In this document: positions 45,552 to 54,641 of the stretch, piece by piece
Position numbering within the stretch: position 1 is the stretch's first letter
Layout: every line of letters begins with the position of its first letter
Source: Jannaschia pagri
Lineage (GTDB): Bacteria; Pseudomonadota; Alphaproteobacteria; Rhodobacterales; Rhodobacteraceae
NCBI RefSeq assembly: GCF_019655435.1
Contig: NZ_BPFH01000001.1
Location: 806,001-870,000 of the forward strand
DNA length: 64,000 bases
Reading direction: 5' to 3'
Made by a program: the position numbers and the translations under genes
Notes under the pieces: model-generated
What the model saw: the letters and a program-made list of their open reading frames with translations, nothing else
Databases searched by the model: none
Told to the model about the DNA's origin: nothing

Positions 45552-46670
45552 TCATCGCTTGTAACGCGGGGTGTGGAAGGGAAGGTCCGTCACACGAACG
45601 GGCAGCCGCCGTCCGCGCAGGTCGCCGTAGAGGGTGGTCCCCTGGCGACACTCCGCTGGGACATAGCCCATGGAAATCGGTCCACCGACAGATGGTCCGA
45701 AGCCGCCGGAGGTCACCGAACCAATCGGCGTGGTGGACGTCTCGCTCTCGTACAAGGCGACACCCGCCCGCATGGGCGCGCGACCATCGGGGACAAGACC
45801 CACACGGCGACGGGGCGCGCCAGCCGTCAGTTGTGACAGGATGACCTCCGCCCCGGGGAAGCCACCGGCGCGCGCGCCGCCCCCGCGGCGAACCTTTTGG
45901 ATTGCCCAGCCGAGGTCGGCCTCAACCGGCGTCGTCTCGGGCGTGAGGTCTTGGCCATAGAGCGGCATGCCCGCCTCCAACCGCAGGCTATCCCGCGCGC
46001 CTAGCCCAATGGGCAGGACACGGTCATCGTCCAGCAGCGCGCGGGCAAAGGCCTCGGCGGCATCGGCGGGCAGGCTGATCTCGAAACCGTCTTCGCCGGT
46101 ATAGCCCGAGCGGCTGATCCAGAGATCCGCCCCGCGCCAAGGGGCCGTCGCCACATCCATGAACCGCATCGTCGCCACCATGGGCACCAAGGCGGCCAGA
46201 GCCGCTTCCGCCTCTGGCCCCTGCAGGGCAAGCAAGGCCCTATCCTCAAGCAGGATCACCTCATGGTCCGGCAGACCATGCTTCAGAAGCGCCAGGTCCG
46301 CCTGCTTCATGGCGCCGTTCACAACCAAGTACAGTTCATCGCCCCGACGGGCAGCCATCAGATCGTCGGCAACGCCACCCTCCGGCAGGGTGAGCATCCC
46401 ATATCGCTGGCGCCCCTGGGCCAGGCCCACCAAGTCCACGGGGATCAAACGCTCTGCCGCCGCAGCCGCGTCTGGCCCGCGCAGAAGCACTTGGCCCATG
46501 TGGGACACGTCAAACAAGCCAGCCTGTGAACGGGTATGGAGATGTTCCGCCATCACGCCCGCGGGATACTGCACGGGCATGGAGTACCCGGCGAAGGGTA
46601 CCATCTTTGCCCCTAACGCCCGATGGAGCGCATCAAGCGGCAAGGGCAACAGGTCGATATCGTCACGCAT
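45552..46670 (-). CDS. gcvT: Aminomethyltransferase, glycine cleavage T protein
   Basis: This 372-residue folate-dependent enzyme releases ammonia and makes 5,10-methylene-THF from the GcvH-bound intermediate. Family motifs are LGAKMVPFAGYSMPVQY, FDVSHMGQ and SGYTGEDGFEISLP. The start at MRDDIDLLPL (46670) lies just downstream of the riboswitch on the minus strand, which fits. It is the first gene of the operon. Confidence 0.96.
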   Translation of the reverse strand: MRDDIDLLPLPLDALHRALGAKMVPFAGYSMPVQYPAGVMAEHLHTRSQAGLFDVSHMGQVLLRGPDAAAAAERLIPVDLVGLAQGRQRYGMLTLPEGGVADDLMAARRGDELYLVVNGAMKQADLALLKHGLPDHEVILLEDRALLALQGPEAEAALAALVPMVATMRFMDVATAPWRGADLWISRSGYTGEDGFEISLPADAAEAFARALLDDDRVLPIGLGARDSLRLEAGMPLYGQDLTPETTPVEADLGWAIQKVRRGGGARAGGFPGAEVILSQLTAGAPRRRVGLVPDGRAPMRAGVALYESETSTTPIGSVTSGGFGPSVGGPISMGYVPAECRQGTTLYGDLRGRRLPVRVTDLPFHTPRYKR

Positions 46671-46710
46671 TCCGGCACCTCCAGCAGCGGACCAAAGCCG
46701 CTTGGTTGTG

Positions 46711-46880
46711 CCCCCTCTGTCCCGGTGCCTGAGATCGCTATCCCTTCGGCGGGCGCATGGGGCGCCACTCTCCAGAGTTGTCACACACGACCGGTCCCTT
46801 TGCCTGAGAGTTTACCGGGGCGGTTGCTCCTTCGGCCCTGCCATTTCTGGCAGCGTCTCCCGTATCGTGCATGTTTCCGA
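46711..46880 (-). ncRNA. Tandem glycine riboswitch upstream of gcvT
   Basis: On the minus strand two glycine-type aptamers follow one another. The first has ACGGGAGACGC near its start, GGAGCAACCGCCCC, then CTCAGGCAAAGGGACCG. The second has CTCTGGAGAG, CGCCGAAGGG and ATCTCAGGCACCGGGACAG. Glycine binding normally turns the gcv operon on. It ends about 40 bases before the gcvT start. Confidence 0.88.
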
Positions 46881-46914
46881 TACGAAACTTGACCCTATCC
46901 GCGCAAGGGGGGAC

Positions 46915-47442
46915 ATGGAGGATATGGATCATTTTTTCGGATATGGCTCGCTCGTCAACCTCAGCACGCACGCCTACCCCGGCGCGCGGGTGGCAACGGT
47001 CACGGGCTGGGGGCGCGCGTGGCGGCACACAATGGGCCATGACATCGCGTTCCTGACGGCGGTGCGAAGGCCGAACGCCGCCATCGATGGAATCGTCGCG
47101 GATGTGCCCGGTCGCGACTGGGCGGCATTGGATGCACGCGAAACTGGCTACCTGCGCGAGGCGCTGCCCGAGGGACCTGCGATTTATCATATCCCGGAAG
47201 GGCACCACCCCGCCCCCGAACAGCCTCGGCCGATTCTGCTGAGCTATCTGGATGTGGTGGTCCAAGGCTACTTGCAGCAGTTCGGCGAGGCTGGCGTCAG
47301 TCGGTTTTTCGAGACGACCGAGGGCTGGGATGCACCGATCCAAGACGATCGGGCCGCCCCCCTCTATCCACGGGCTCAAGTGCTATCCCGGGATGAGACT
47401 GCCCTGGTGGACACTTGGCTGGGTCGTTTGGGGGCCAGCTAA
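46915..47442 (+). CDS. Gamma-glutamylcyclotransferase-like protein
   Basis: This 175-residue protein has the GGCT-fold motif FFGYGSLVN near its N-terminus and a YLREALPEG helix; proteins of this fold cleave gamma-glutamyl amines. The start is ATG 46915 behind AAGGGGGG; ATG 46924 is an alternative. It is divergent from gcvT, sharing the riboswitch-side region. Its end overlaps the end of the convergent dsbD-like gene by four bases. The substrate is not determined. Confidence 0.75.
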   Translation: MEDMDHFFGYGSLVNLSTHAYPGARVATVTGWGRAWRHTMGHDIAFLTAVRRPNAAIDGIVADVPGRDWAALDARETGYLREALPEGPAIYHIPEGHHPAPEQPRPILLSYLDVVVQGYLQQFGEAGVSRFFETTEGWDAPIQDDRAAPLYPRAQVLSRDETALVDTWLGRLGAS

Positions 47443-49451
47443 GGTCCGGCGGCACGGTCAAGGGCCGCCATGACGGCGGCCTCGGTCAGGATCTCGGGCA
47501 GGGGAATGCCGTCCGGGGCGCCAGGCCCATAGACCGCATTGAACGGAATGCCGAACCGACCGTTATCCCGCAGAAAATTGGCAATACCCTCGTTCGGGCG
47601 GGTCCAATCGGCGCGCAGCGCGGTCACCTCCGGTGCGTCCAGGGCGCGCGCCACCGGGTCGGTGTCCAAAACCAGACGCTTGTTGACCTTACAGGTCAGG
47701 CACCAATCGGCGGTCACATCCACGAAGACCGCGCGCCCTGCGGCCACCTCTGTCGCGATCTGGGTTCGCTCAAAAGGCTGCCACGCGCCGGAGACCTGGG
47801 CGGGGGTGGGTGCCGCTGCGGGCAAAACCACGGTCAGTGCGACCATCGCCGCTAAGCCCGCCGCCCCGATAGGCAAGGCGCGGCCCCGTAGCGCGAGCGC
47901 CGCGACCATGACCAAAGCGGCGGCTGCGACACCCCCTGCCACGGTCCAACCCGCCGCACCGGCCAGCACAGTCACAAGCCAGAGAGCCGCAAGCACCATC
48001 AGCCCGCCCAGAACGCGGCGGATGTGAACCATCCATGCGCCCGGCCGTGGCAAACGCTGCACCAGTCCGGGACGGGCAGCCACCAGCAGATAGGGCAGCG
48101 CCAACCCGCCCCCCATTGCCGTGAATATCCCCAGCGTGGTGGCCCACCCGCTCGTCAGGGCAAACGTCACCGCCGTCCCGAGAAAGGGCGCCGAACAGGG
48201 CGTGGCCATCACAGCCGCAAAGGCGCCCGTGGCGAAATCGCCCCGCAGCCCGCCCCGTGCCTCGATACCGCCCAGGGCCGTCTGCGTGCGGCTGGACAAG
48301 CCAATTTCAAACAAACCCACCAGATTGGCCGCAAACAGGACCATCAGACCGACCATCACCGATAAGAACACCGGGTTCTGGAATTGCACGCCCCAGCCGA
48401 TCGCCACGCCGCCAGCCCTCAGCGCGATCAGAACGGCTGCCAGAGCCACGAAGAACGTGAGAACACCGGCCACCGACGCCAGAAAGCCCGCCCGGATTTG
48501 CGCCGTGCTCTTGCCCTGTGCGCCCATGGCAGAGGCCAGTTTGATCGACAGCACCGGAAGAACGCAGGGCATCACATTCAAGATCAGCCCCCCGACGAAG
48601 GCAAACATCGCCATCCAGAGGAGCCCCTGGTGCTGGTCGGGCTGTGGCGGCGGCGTGGCGGAGAGGGGCGGCGTAAAGGTCGCCGCGCGCGCACCGTCCA
48701 CCAAGGTCAGATCCAACGCCCCCTCGCCCGGGGCAAGAACGGGCAGTCGCGCCCAAACCAGGGATCCACCATCGGCCAGGCGCACCTCAGGCGCGCCGAA
48801 GGCGGCATAGGCGCCTTGTTCGGGAAAGATGTCGGGGGTTTGCAAAGGCGGGTCCGCCCGCAGGGCCAGGGTCAGCGCCTCCTGCCCTAAGTGCACCCGC
48901 TCCACGGACAGGCCAGCGTCTGTCTCCGCAACTGGCACGCGAGCGATCCAGTCGGACAGGAGAGCCGCGCTCTCCGGGTCTGGGGCACCGCCTTGGGGCA
49001 AGTCCAGCGTCAGATCCACAGTCTCGGGGATACAAACTTCCGCACAGACAAGCAGATCTGCCCGAAGGGTCAGCCGGGCTGCCTGCCCAGGGTCGGCCAG
49101 GGATAGGGTCAGTGGGAAAACCACCTGGTCGCCATAGCCGAAATTTTCGATGTCAAAGGCGGTGAACCGCTCCGGCGCAGGGTAGGACAGGGCCACATCG
49201 GCGATGTTCTCGCTCCCCTCCCAGCTGATCTGCGGCGGCAGGCCGACCTCACCCGGTGAGCGCCAATAGGTCTTCCACCCTTCCGCCAAATCCACCTGCA
49301 ATCCTGCGGACACCACGGTCGTACCGGTGCCGACACCATCGGTGGCCGAGAGCAGCCGCGCCGAAAGCGTCTGCGTCGCGACCGGATCGGAGGTCGCGGC
49401 GACCGATGGCCCAGCCAAAAGCAAGGCGCATAGGAAAAGGAGTCGGGTCAT
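47439..49451 (-). CDS. DsbD/ScsB-like thiol:disulfide interchange protein
   Basis: This 670-residue protein passes reducing power from cytoplasmic thioredoxin to the periplasm. It has a signal peptide (ending PSVAA), an N-terminal periplasmic domain with a cysteine pair (LLVCAEVCIPE), a membrane core with about eight helices (FVGGLILNVMPCVLPVL; MATPCSAPFLGTAV), and a C-terminal thioredoxin domain (TADWCLTCK). This arrangement is that of ScsB more than of classical DsbD. The divergent DsbA-like gene may be its client. Confidence 0.88.
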   Translation of the reverse strand: MTRLLFLCALLLAGPSVAATSDPVATQTLSARLLSATDGVGTGTTVVSAGLQVDLAEGWKTYWRSPGEVGLPPQISWEGSENIADVALSYPAPERFTAFDIENFGYGDQVVFPLTLSLADPGQAARLTLRADLLVCAEVCIPETVDLTLDLPQGGAPDPESAALLSDWIARVPVAETDAGLSVERVHLGQEALTLALRADPPLQTPDIFPEQGAYAAFGAPEVRLADGGSLVWARLPVLAPGEGALDLTLVDGARAATFTPPLSATPPPQPDQHQGLLWMAMFAFVGGLILNVMPCVLPVLSIKLASAMGAQGKSTAQIRAGFLASVAGVLTFFVALAAVLIALRAGGVAIGWGVQFQNPVFLSVMVGLMVLFAANLVGLFEIGLSSRTQTALGGIEARGGLRGDFATGAFAAVMATPCSAPFLGTAVTFALTSGWATTLGIFTAMGGGLALPYLLVAARPGLVQRLPRPGAWMVHIRRVLGGLMVLAALWLVTVLAGAAGWTVAGGVAAAALVMVAALALRGRALPIGAAGLAAMVALTVVLPAAAPTPAQVSGAWQPFERTQIATEVAAGRAVFVDVTADWCLTCKVNKRLVLDTDPVARALDAPEVTALRADWTRPNEGIANFLRDNGRFGIPFNAVYGPGAPDGIPLPEILTEAAVMAALDRAAGP

Positions 49452-49605
49452 AGGATCGACCTAATCCCCCGCTGCGGGGCAGCGAAAGGGGGTGCGGTGC
49501 CGCACTGACGGACATGTGACCACTGGGCGCCCTTGCGCCCCGGCGTCGGACAGGGCCAAGGTGTCACAACCCCGTGATCCGCCCATGCCTTCGGAGCCCT
49601 TCGCC

Positions 49606-50331
49606 ATGATCCGCCCCCTCGCCGCTTTCCTTCTGTCGACCAGCCTTCTGGCCCTGCCCGTAACCGCGCAGGATTTCAGCGAGGAAGAAATCAAGCAACT
49701 TGCCTTGCAAGCCATCCTCGAAAACCCCGATATCGTGATGGAGGCCGTGGCGATCTTGCAAGCCCGCGACGAGGCCGAAGCCGAAGCAGCGGCGCGCACC
49801 ACCCTGGACGAGGGGCGTGCGGCGCTGGAACAGGACCCGAACGCCCCCGTCCTGGGCAATCCCGATGGCGATGTGACGGTGGTGGAGTTCTTTGACTACA
49901 ACTGCCCCTACTGCCGCCGCGCAGGCGAACAGGTCACCGCCATGTTGGAGCGCGACGACAACGTGCGCGTCGTCTATCGCGAATGGCCGATCCTGGGCGA
50001 AGGCTCGGTCTTTGCGGCCCAAGCGGCTTTGGCCGCGCGGGAACAGGACAAATACAAGGAGTTGCACGAAGCGCTCATGACGGCCCGGGGTCGGGTCGAC
50101 GAACATATCGTCATGCAGCTGGCGGCGGGCGTCGGGTTGGACCTGGACAAGCTGCGTACGGATATGGAGGCGCCAGAGGTCCAGGCCCATATCGACACCT
50201 CGATGGAACTGGCACGCTCGCTCGGGTTTTCCGGAACCCCGAGCTTTGTGGTCGGTGACGCTTTGGCGCCGGGTCTCATCGACGCCGACCAGCTGATCGA
50301 AATGATCGAAGCCGCCCGCGACGACAGCTGA
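49606..50331 (+). CDS. DsbA-family thiol oxidoreductase (ScsC-like)
   Basis: This 241-residue periplasmic protein has a signal peptide (LLALPVTA), an N-terminal helix (SEEEIKQLALQAILENPDIVMEAV) like that of oligomeric ScsC/Com1 proteins, and a thioredoxin fold with NCPYCRR active site and the cis-proline segment SGTPSF. It either makes or shuffles disulfides in envelope proteins. It is divergent from the ScsB-like reductase. A start at 49606 is preferred since earlier ATGs give no signal peptide. Confidence 0.87.
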   Translation: MIRPLAAFLLSTSLLALPVTAQDFSEEEIKQLALQAILENPDIVMEAVAILQARDEAEAEAAARTTLDEGRAALEQDPNAPVLGNPDGDVTVVEFFDYNCPYCRRAGEQVTAMLERDDNVRVVYREWPILGEGSVFAAQAALAAREQDKYKELHEALMTARGRVDEHIVMQLAAGVGLDLDKLRTDMEAPEVQAHIDTSMELARSLGFSGTPSFVVGDALAPGLIDADQLIEMIEAARDDS

Positions 50332-50368
50332 CCAGCCGGGCGACCGCTCCGGCGGGCTGGCCTCGCTC

Positions 50369-50779
50369 CTAGGTGTCGGTCTTTGCAGGTTTGGGAACGG
50401 GCACCATTGTGCCCAGCGCCGTCGCGACATGGGTGCCATCTGCTGCCCAAACATCCGCGGCCACGGCGATCAACCGGCGGCCCGGGCGCACGACGCGCCC
50501 CTCGGCGGTGATCTCTCCCCGGGCCATGGCCAGCAGGGAGATCCGGAACTCCGCCGTGACCACCTCCATGTCCGGTGCCATCTGGGTCAGCGCAGCATAC
50601 CCAGCGGCGGAATCGGCGAGCGAAAAGGTCAGGCCAGCGTGCCCCGCCCCGTGCTGCTGGCTGGTCGCTGGACTGACGGTGGCCGCGATCCGCACCAGCC
50701 CATCACCAACGTGGGTCAAACGCGCCCCAAGGGTCTTCATCATCCCTTGCTGGGCAAAACTGTCTTCTACGCGCCCCAT
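50369..50779 (-). CDS. PaaI-family hotdog thioesterase 1
   Basis: This 136-residue protein has the hotdog-fold pattern of PaaI-like acyl-CoA thioesterases (HAGLTFSLADSAAGYAAL; VVTAEFRISLLAMARGE). It starts three bases after the second thioesterase gene stops, so both are co-translated. The substrate is unknown. Confidence 0.82.
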   Translation of the reverse strand: MGRVEDSFAQQGMMKTLGARLTHVGDGLVRIAATVSPATSQQHGAGHAGLTFSLADSAAGYAALTQMAPDMEVVTAEFRISLLAMARGEITAEGRVVRPGRRLIAVAADVWAADGTHVATALGTMVPVPKPAKTDT

Positions 50780-50781
50780 GT

Positions 50782-51252
50782 TCACCCCGCCATAATCAAA
50801 CAGGTGGCGGAGCCGGTGGCATAGGTCTTGCCATCCGCGACGCCCCGAATCCAACCGTTGGCCACGCCCGTCGTCCGCCCGGCGTGCTGCACCAGGCCCT
50901 CGACCGCGACCTCTAGGCCCACGGGAATGCTGCGGGTGACGTTCACCTTGTATTCGAGCGTTGTGTAGACCTGTCCCTGGGGCACGGTGGTGTGCACTGC
51001 ACAAGACATCGCGCTGTCGAGCAGCGTCCCGTACCAGCCGCCGTGCACCGTTCCCAAGGGGTTGCAGTGGTCCGGCAACGGCGTGCCGACGAAGACAACG
51101 CGGCCTTCGGACACGTCGGTCACGCGGTAGTTCAGCACGCGCGAGATCGGCGGGGGTGGCAGACGGCCATCACGGATCCCTTCCATGAAGGCGAGGCCCG
51201 ACTGACCGAGAACCGTGTCGCGGCTGGCAAAAGCAGGTGTGGTCTCGGGCAT
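50782..51252 (-). CDS. PaaI-family hotdog thioesterase 2
   Basis: This 156-residue protein has the HGGWYGTLLDSAMSCAVHT motif that forms the thioesterase active-site helix, and YTTLEYKVNVTRSIP. It precedes the other PaaI gene; the sequences differ enough to suggest a heteromeric pair or distinct substrates. Confidence 0.85.
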   Translation of the reverse strand: MPETTPAFASRDTVLGQSGLAFMEGIRDGRLPPPPISRVLNYRVTDVSEGRVVFVGTPLPDHCNPLGTVHGGWYGTLLDSAMSCAVHTTVPQGQVYTTLEYKVNVTRSIPVGLEVAVEGLVQHAGRTTGVANGWIRGVADGKTYATGSATCLIMAG

Positions 51253-51303
51253 GTATCCTCCGGGCCGTAGGGTGCCCGCAGGACCGTAGCGAGGGTTCGA
51301 GGC

Positions 51304-52167
51304 TTAGGCCACCTGGCTCAGCGCGGCGCGCGGCTGCAGCCCCAGCGCCGTGCACACGTCACGCGTCAACTCGGGTCGGTTGAGCGTGTAGAAGTGCAGG
51401 TGCTCCACCCCTTCGGCCACCAGATCGTCAGCCAGTTCCGCCGCCTGAGCCACAGCCAGTAGGTCGGCACGCCCGTCGCGGACCGCCACATCAAACGCCG
51501 CCGCCAACTCGTCGGGAATCACCGCGCCACAGGCCCGGGCAAAACGCGACGCTTTGGTCCAATCCTCGATCGGCAGGATCCCCGGCACGATGGGCGCGTC
51601 GATTCCGGCCGCTGCGCAACGATCACGGAATCGCAAGAACGTCTCAGCATCGAAAAAGAACTGGGACACCGCCTCGGTCGCGCCCGCGTCGATCTTGCGC
51701 TTGAGCCAAGCGATGTCCGCGTCGGCATCCGCCGCTTCGGGGTGGGTGTCGGGGTAGCACCCGACCCGCACCGTGAAGTCCTCGGCGGCAAGTGCTTCGA
51801 TCAACTCGACGGAATTCGCGAAGCCCTCGGGATGCGCGGTAAACCCATCCGCACCCTTTGGCGGATCGCCCCGCAGGGCCACGATGTCCGTCACGCCCGC
51901 ATTGCGGAAGCCGCGCGCAACCTCCAACGTCTCCTCCCGGGAGGCGTCGACACAGGTCAGATGCCCCGCCACGCGCAGGTCGAACCGCTTACCGATCGCC
52001 GCCACCGCTTCGCGCGTCAGCTCCCGCGTGGTGCCGCCCGCGCCATAGGTGACCGACACCCACTCGGGCGCCAGCGGCGCCAAGGTCGACACGCAGTCCC
52101 ATAGGCGAAAAGACGCCTCTAGGGATTTGGGCGGAAAGAACTCGAAGCTGACGGTGGGCGTGGACAT
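51304..52167 (-). CDS. metF: Methylenetetrahydrofolate reductase
   Basis: This 287-residue flavoprotein reduces 5,10-methylene-THF to 5-methyl-THF for methionine synthesis. Motifs are VSFEFFPPKS, VTYGAGGTTRE, DIVALRGDPP and SQFFFDAETF. The start is fixed by MSTPTVSFEFFPP with AAGGAG upstream. It is divergent from metR, which normally controls it. The gene starts close to the LysR-type box. Confidence 0.96.
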   Translation of the reverse strand: MSTPTVSFEFFPPKSLEASFRLWDCVSTLAPLAPEWVSVTYGAGGTTRELTREAVAAIGKRFDLRVAGHLTCVDASREETLEVARGFRNAGVTDIVALRGDPPKGADGFTAHPEGFANSVELIEALAAEDFTVRVGCYPDTHPEAADADADIAWLKRKIDAGATEAVSQFFFDAETFLRFRDRCAAAGIDAPIVPGILPIEDWTKASRFARACGAVIPDELAAAFDVAVRDGRADLLAVAQAAELADDLVAEGVEHLHFYTLNRPELTRDVCTALGLQPRAALSQVA

Positions 52168-52210
52168 TGCGGGTCTCCTTCGACGGGGGTTGTGCCAGAC
52201 CGCCGCATTG

Positions 52211-52223
52211 TGAGACAGCCTCA
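52211..52223. promoter_or_regulatory. Candidate MetR box TGAG-N5-CTCA
   Basis: TGAGACAGCCTCA is a 13-base dyad in the 100-base gap between divergent metF and metR. It has the spacing of the MetR box (TGAA-N5-TTCA) and LysR T-N11-A form. Confidence 0.6.
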
Positions 52224-52267
52224 TAATCCTCAACTTCAACATGAGCCTTACTTGGGGAGCCTCGGCG

Positions 52268-53194
52268 ATGCGCCTGCATATCGAGTTTCGACACCTGCGC
52301 ACGATCCGCGCGATCCACGATTGTGGCGGGCTGGCCCGCGCCGCCGAACGGCTAAACATCACCCAGAGCGCCCTGTCCCATCAGGTCAAAAACCTAGAGG
52401 AACAGATCGGGGTTGAGCTGTTCGTGCGCCGGTCGAAACCCATGACGCTCTCCCCGGCGGGTCAACGCCTGCTGCGGCTGGCCGATCAGGTTTTGCCACA
52501 GGTCGAAGCGGTGGAGCAGGAATTCGCGGGTCTAAAATCGGGCAAGACAGGGCGGCTCCATATCGCCATCGAATGCCACGCCTGCTTTGAATGGCTGTTC
52601 CCCGTGCTGGAGCAGTTCCGCCGCGCCTGGCCCGATGTGGATGTGGACATTCGTCCCGGACTACAATTCCAAGCCCTGCCCGCCCTGCAAAAAGAAGAGG
52701 TCGACCTCGTCGTCTCCTCGGATCCCGAAGACCTGCCGGGTGTCGAATTCGCGCCGCTGTTTGACTATGAGCCAGTGTTCCTCGCCTCCGCCGCCCATCC
52801 CTTGGCGCAAAAGCCGTTTGTCGAGGCGCAGGATTTCGCGGGGGAAACGCTTATCACCTATCCGGTGGACCGGCCCCGATTGGACGTCTTTTCCCAGCTT
52901 TTGATGCCCGCAGGGATCGAGCCGGCCAGCGTCCGACAGGTCGAATTGACCGCCGTCATTTTATTGCTGGTCGCCTCGAACCGGGGCGTCTCGGTCCTGC
53001 CCGACTGGGTGGTGCGCGAGGTGCGCTACAATTCTGACTACGTGACGCGCCCCTTGACCGAACAGGGCGTGACCCGGCGGCTCTATGCGGCGGTGCGCCA
53101 GACCGATGCGGCAAAGCCTTACATGGCCCACGTCCTGCGTCTGATGCGGACCGAGCCGCTGAAGCTGCAACGGACGGATGTGACAGTCGGCTGA
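52268..53194 (+). CDS. metR: LysR-type regulator MetR
   Basis: This 308-residue LysR regulator has an N-terminal winged HTH (AAERLNITQSALSHQVKNLEEQIG) and the MetR-like ECHACFEWL segment in the effector domain, which binds homocysteine. It is divergent from metF with a matching box between. The start at ATG 52268 is chosen for the GGGGAG upstream; a longer frame begins at 52241. Confidence 0.9.
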   Translation: MRLHIEFRHLRTIRAIHDCGGLARAAERLNITQSALSHQVKNLEEQIGVELFVRRSKPMTLSPAGQRLLRLADQVLPQVEAVEQEFAGLKSGKTGRLHIAIECHACFEWLFPVLEQFRRAWPDVDVDIRPGLQFQALPALQKEEVDLVVSSDPEDLPGVEFAPLFDYEPVFLASAAHPLAQKPFVEAQDFAGETLITYPVDRPRLDVFSQLLMPAGIEPASVRQVELTAVILLLVASNRGVSVLPDWVVREVRYNSDYVTRPLTEQGVTRRLYAAVRQTDAAKPYMAHVLRLMRTEPLKLQRTDVTVG

Positions 53195-53311
53195 CGGGCG
53201 CCCCATGCGGGCGATGCATATCTGCCCCGCGCCACGCCGCGCGATCTTTGGCTGGCCCCGCGCCCAGACCTCCGGTAAAGGCAGCGCCTGGACCCGGACG
53301 GAGCGCGACAG

Positions 53312-54109
53312 ATGCAAGGCAGTGCCAATCTCAACGTGATGATCAAAGCGGCGCGCCGTGCCGGTCGCAGCCTGGTCAAGGACTTTGGCGAAGTGGAGAA
53401 CCTCCAGGTCTCGGCAAAGGGTCCTGGCGACTTCGTCAGCCGCGCCGACCGTGCCGCCGAAGAGCTCATCCGCGAAGCCCTCATGGAAGCACGTCCCAGC
53501 TACGGGTGGCTCGGGGAAGAATCCGCCGAAGTGCCCGGCAAGGATCCGACGCGCCGTTGGATCGTGGATCCGCTGGACGGGACCACGAACTTTCTGCACG
53601 GCATGCCCCATTGGGCGGTCTCCATCGCACTGGAACACAAGGGCGAGGTGACCTCCGCTGTCATCTACGATCCCGTCAAGGACGAGTTGTTCTGGGCCGA
53701 AAAAGGCTCGGGCGCTTGGCTGGACGGACGGCAGAGACTGCGCGTGTCGGGCCGCATCTCGATGATCGAGACGGTCTATGCCACCGGCCTGCCCTTTGGC
53801 GGCAACAAGTACCTGCCCGCCGCGCTCAGCGACCTGGGGCGCTTGTTGCCCGTCTGCGCGGGTGTCCGGCGCTGGGGCGCTGCGGCACTGGACCTGGCCT
53901 ACGTGGCAGCCGGACGCTACGACGGCTATTGGGAACGCGGCGTGAAGCCATGGGACATCGCCGCCGGGATCCTGCTTGTTCGGGAGGCGGGAGGCATCGT
54001 CGAGCCGATCCGCCCCGAAACCCAAAGCCTGATGGAAGATGGCCACATCGTGGCGGGGTCCGCCGCAGTCTTCGAAAAGTTCTCCAAAATCGTCCGTAAG
54101 TCAGCCTGA
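53312..54109 (+). CDS. Inositol monophosphatase family protein (SuhB-like)
   Basis: This 265-residue Mg2+-dependent phosphatase has the family motifs GEES (metal ligand), WIVDPLDGTTNFLHG and WERGVKPWDIAAG. It may act on inositol-1-phosphate or serve as SuhB in rRNA transcription; the sequence does not decide. It stands alone, 46 bases before the pilin-like gene. Confidence 0.92.
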   Translation: MQGSANLNVMIKAARRAGRSLVKDFGEVENLQVSAKGPGDFVSRADRAAEELIREALMEARPSYGWLGEESAEVPGKDPTRRWIVDPLDGTTNFLHGMPHWAVSIALEHKGEVTSAVIYDPVKDELFWAEKGSGAWLDGRQRLRVSGRISMIETVYATGLPFGGNKYLPAALSDLGRLLPVCAGVRRWGAAALDLAYVAAGRYDGYWERGVKPWDIAAGILLVREAGGIVEPIRPETQSLMEDGHIVAGSAAVFEKFSKIVRKSA

Positions 54110-54155
54110 TCCTGCCCAAGTCCTGTCACGAATCCCTGTCATCTCGGACTGCGGA

Positions 54156-54371
54156 ATGGGTATCAAAGAACATATTGCTGCCTTCGCAGCGGATGAAGAC
54201 GGCAGCATCGTCATCGACTGGGTGGTGATCTCGGCCGCGATCATCGGGATCAGCCTGTTTATGTTCGATGGCGTTGCCGGCAGCGTCGAAGACCTGGCGC
54301 GCGACGTGGAACAAAAGCTGGCGTCCATCGAGATCCCGACCACATTCGCGGATTACGAGAGCCTGCGCTAA
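54156..54371 (+). CDS. Flp-type (type IVb) pilin-like small protein
   Basis: This 71-residue protein has a leader followed by a hydrophobic helix (EDGSIVIDWVVISAAIIGISLFMF). This resembles Flp prepilins, except that the E and Y after the cleavage glycine are D and W. No tad/cpa genes are near. A function in adhesion is possible only if Tad machinery exists elsewhere. Confidence 0.7.
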   Translation: MGIKEHIAAFAADEDGSIVIDWVVISAAIIGISLFMFDGVAGSVEDLARDVEQKLASIEIPTTFADYESLR

Positions 54372-54641
54372 CGACCGATTGCGCGACAGAGGTCTAGATT
54401 GGCCTCTTAGCGTCGCCGCTCATGCAATTGGGGCTGCTCTGCAACAGCGCTTCATCGCTCCATCCACCCAAGGGTATGCCCCTCAGCCTCCGAATACCTA
54501 ACAAGCCAGTGGCGACGCGACGCCCGTTTGCACCAACGGACCCTCCGTAACGCGTCCCTAGAGACATCACCTGCGACGTCCGATGGCCTATTCGACCCAG
54601 CCAAACGCTGCCATACAGCCGAGCCGAGCCGTGGCCCGTCA
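54372..54641. other. Intergenic stretch, no gene seen
   Basis: About 270 bases between the pilin-like gene and the end of the kinase-like gene. A minus-strand frame crosses it (54394-54723) but has no domain and low-complexity composition. No hairpin with a T-tract was seen. Confidence 0.4.
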
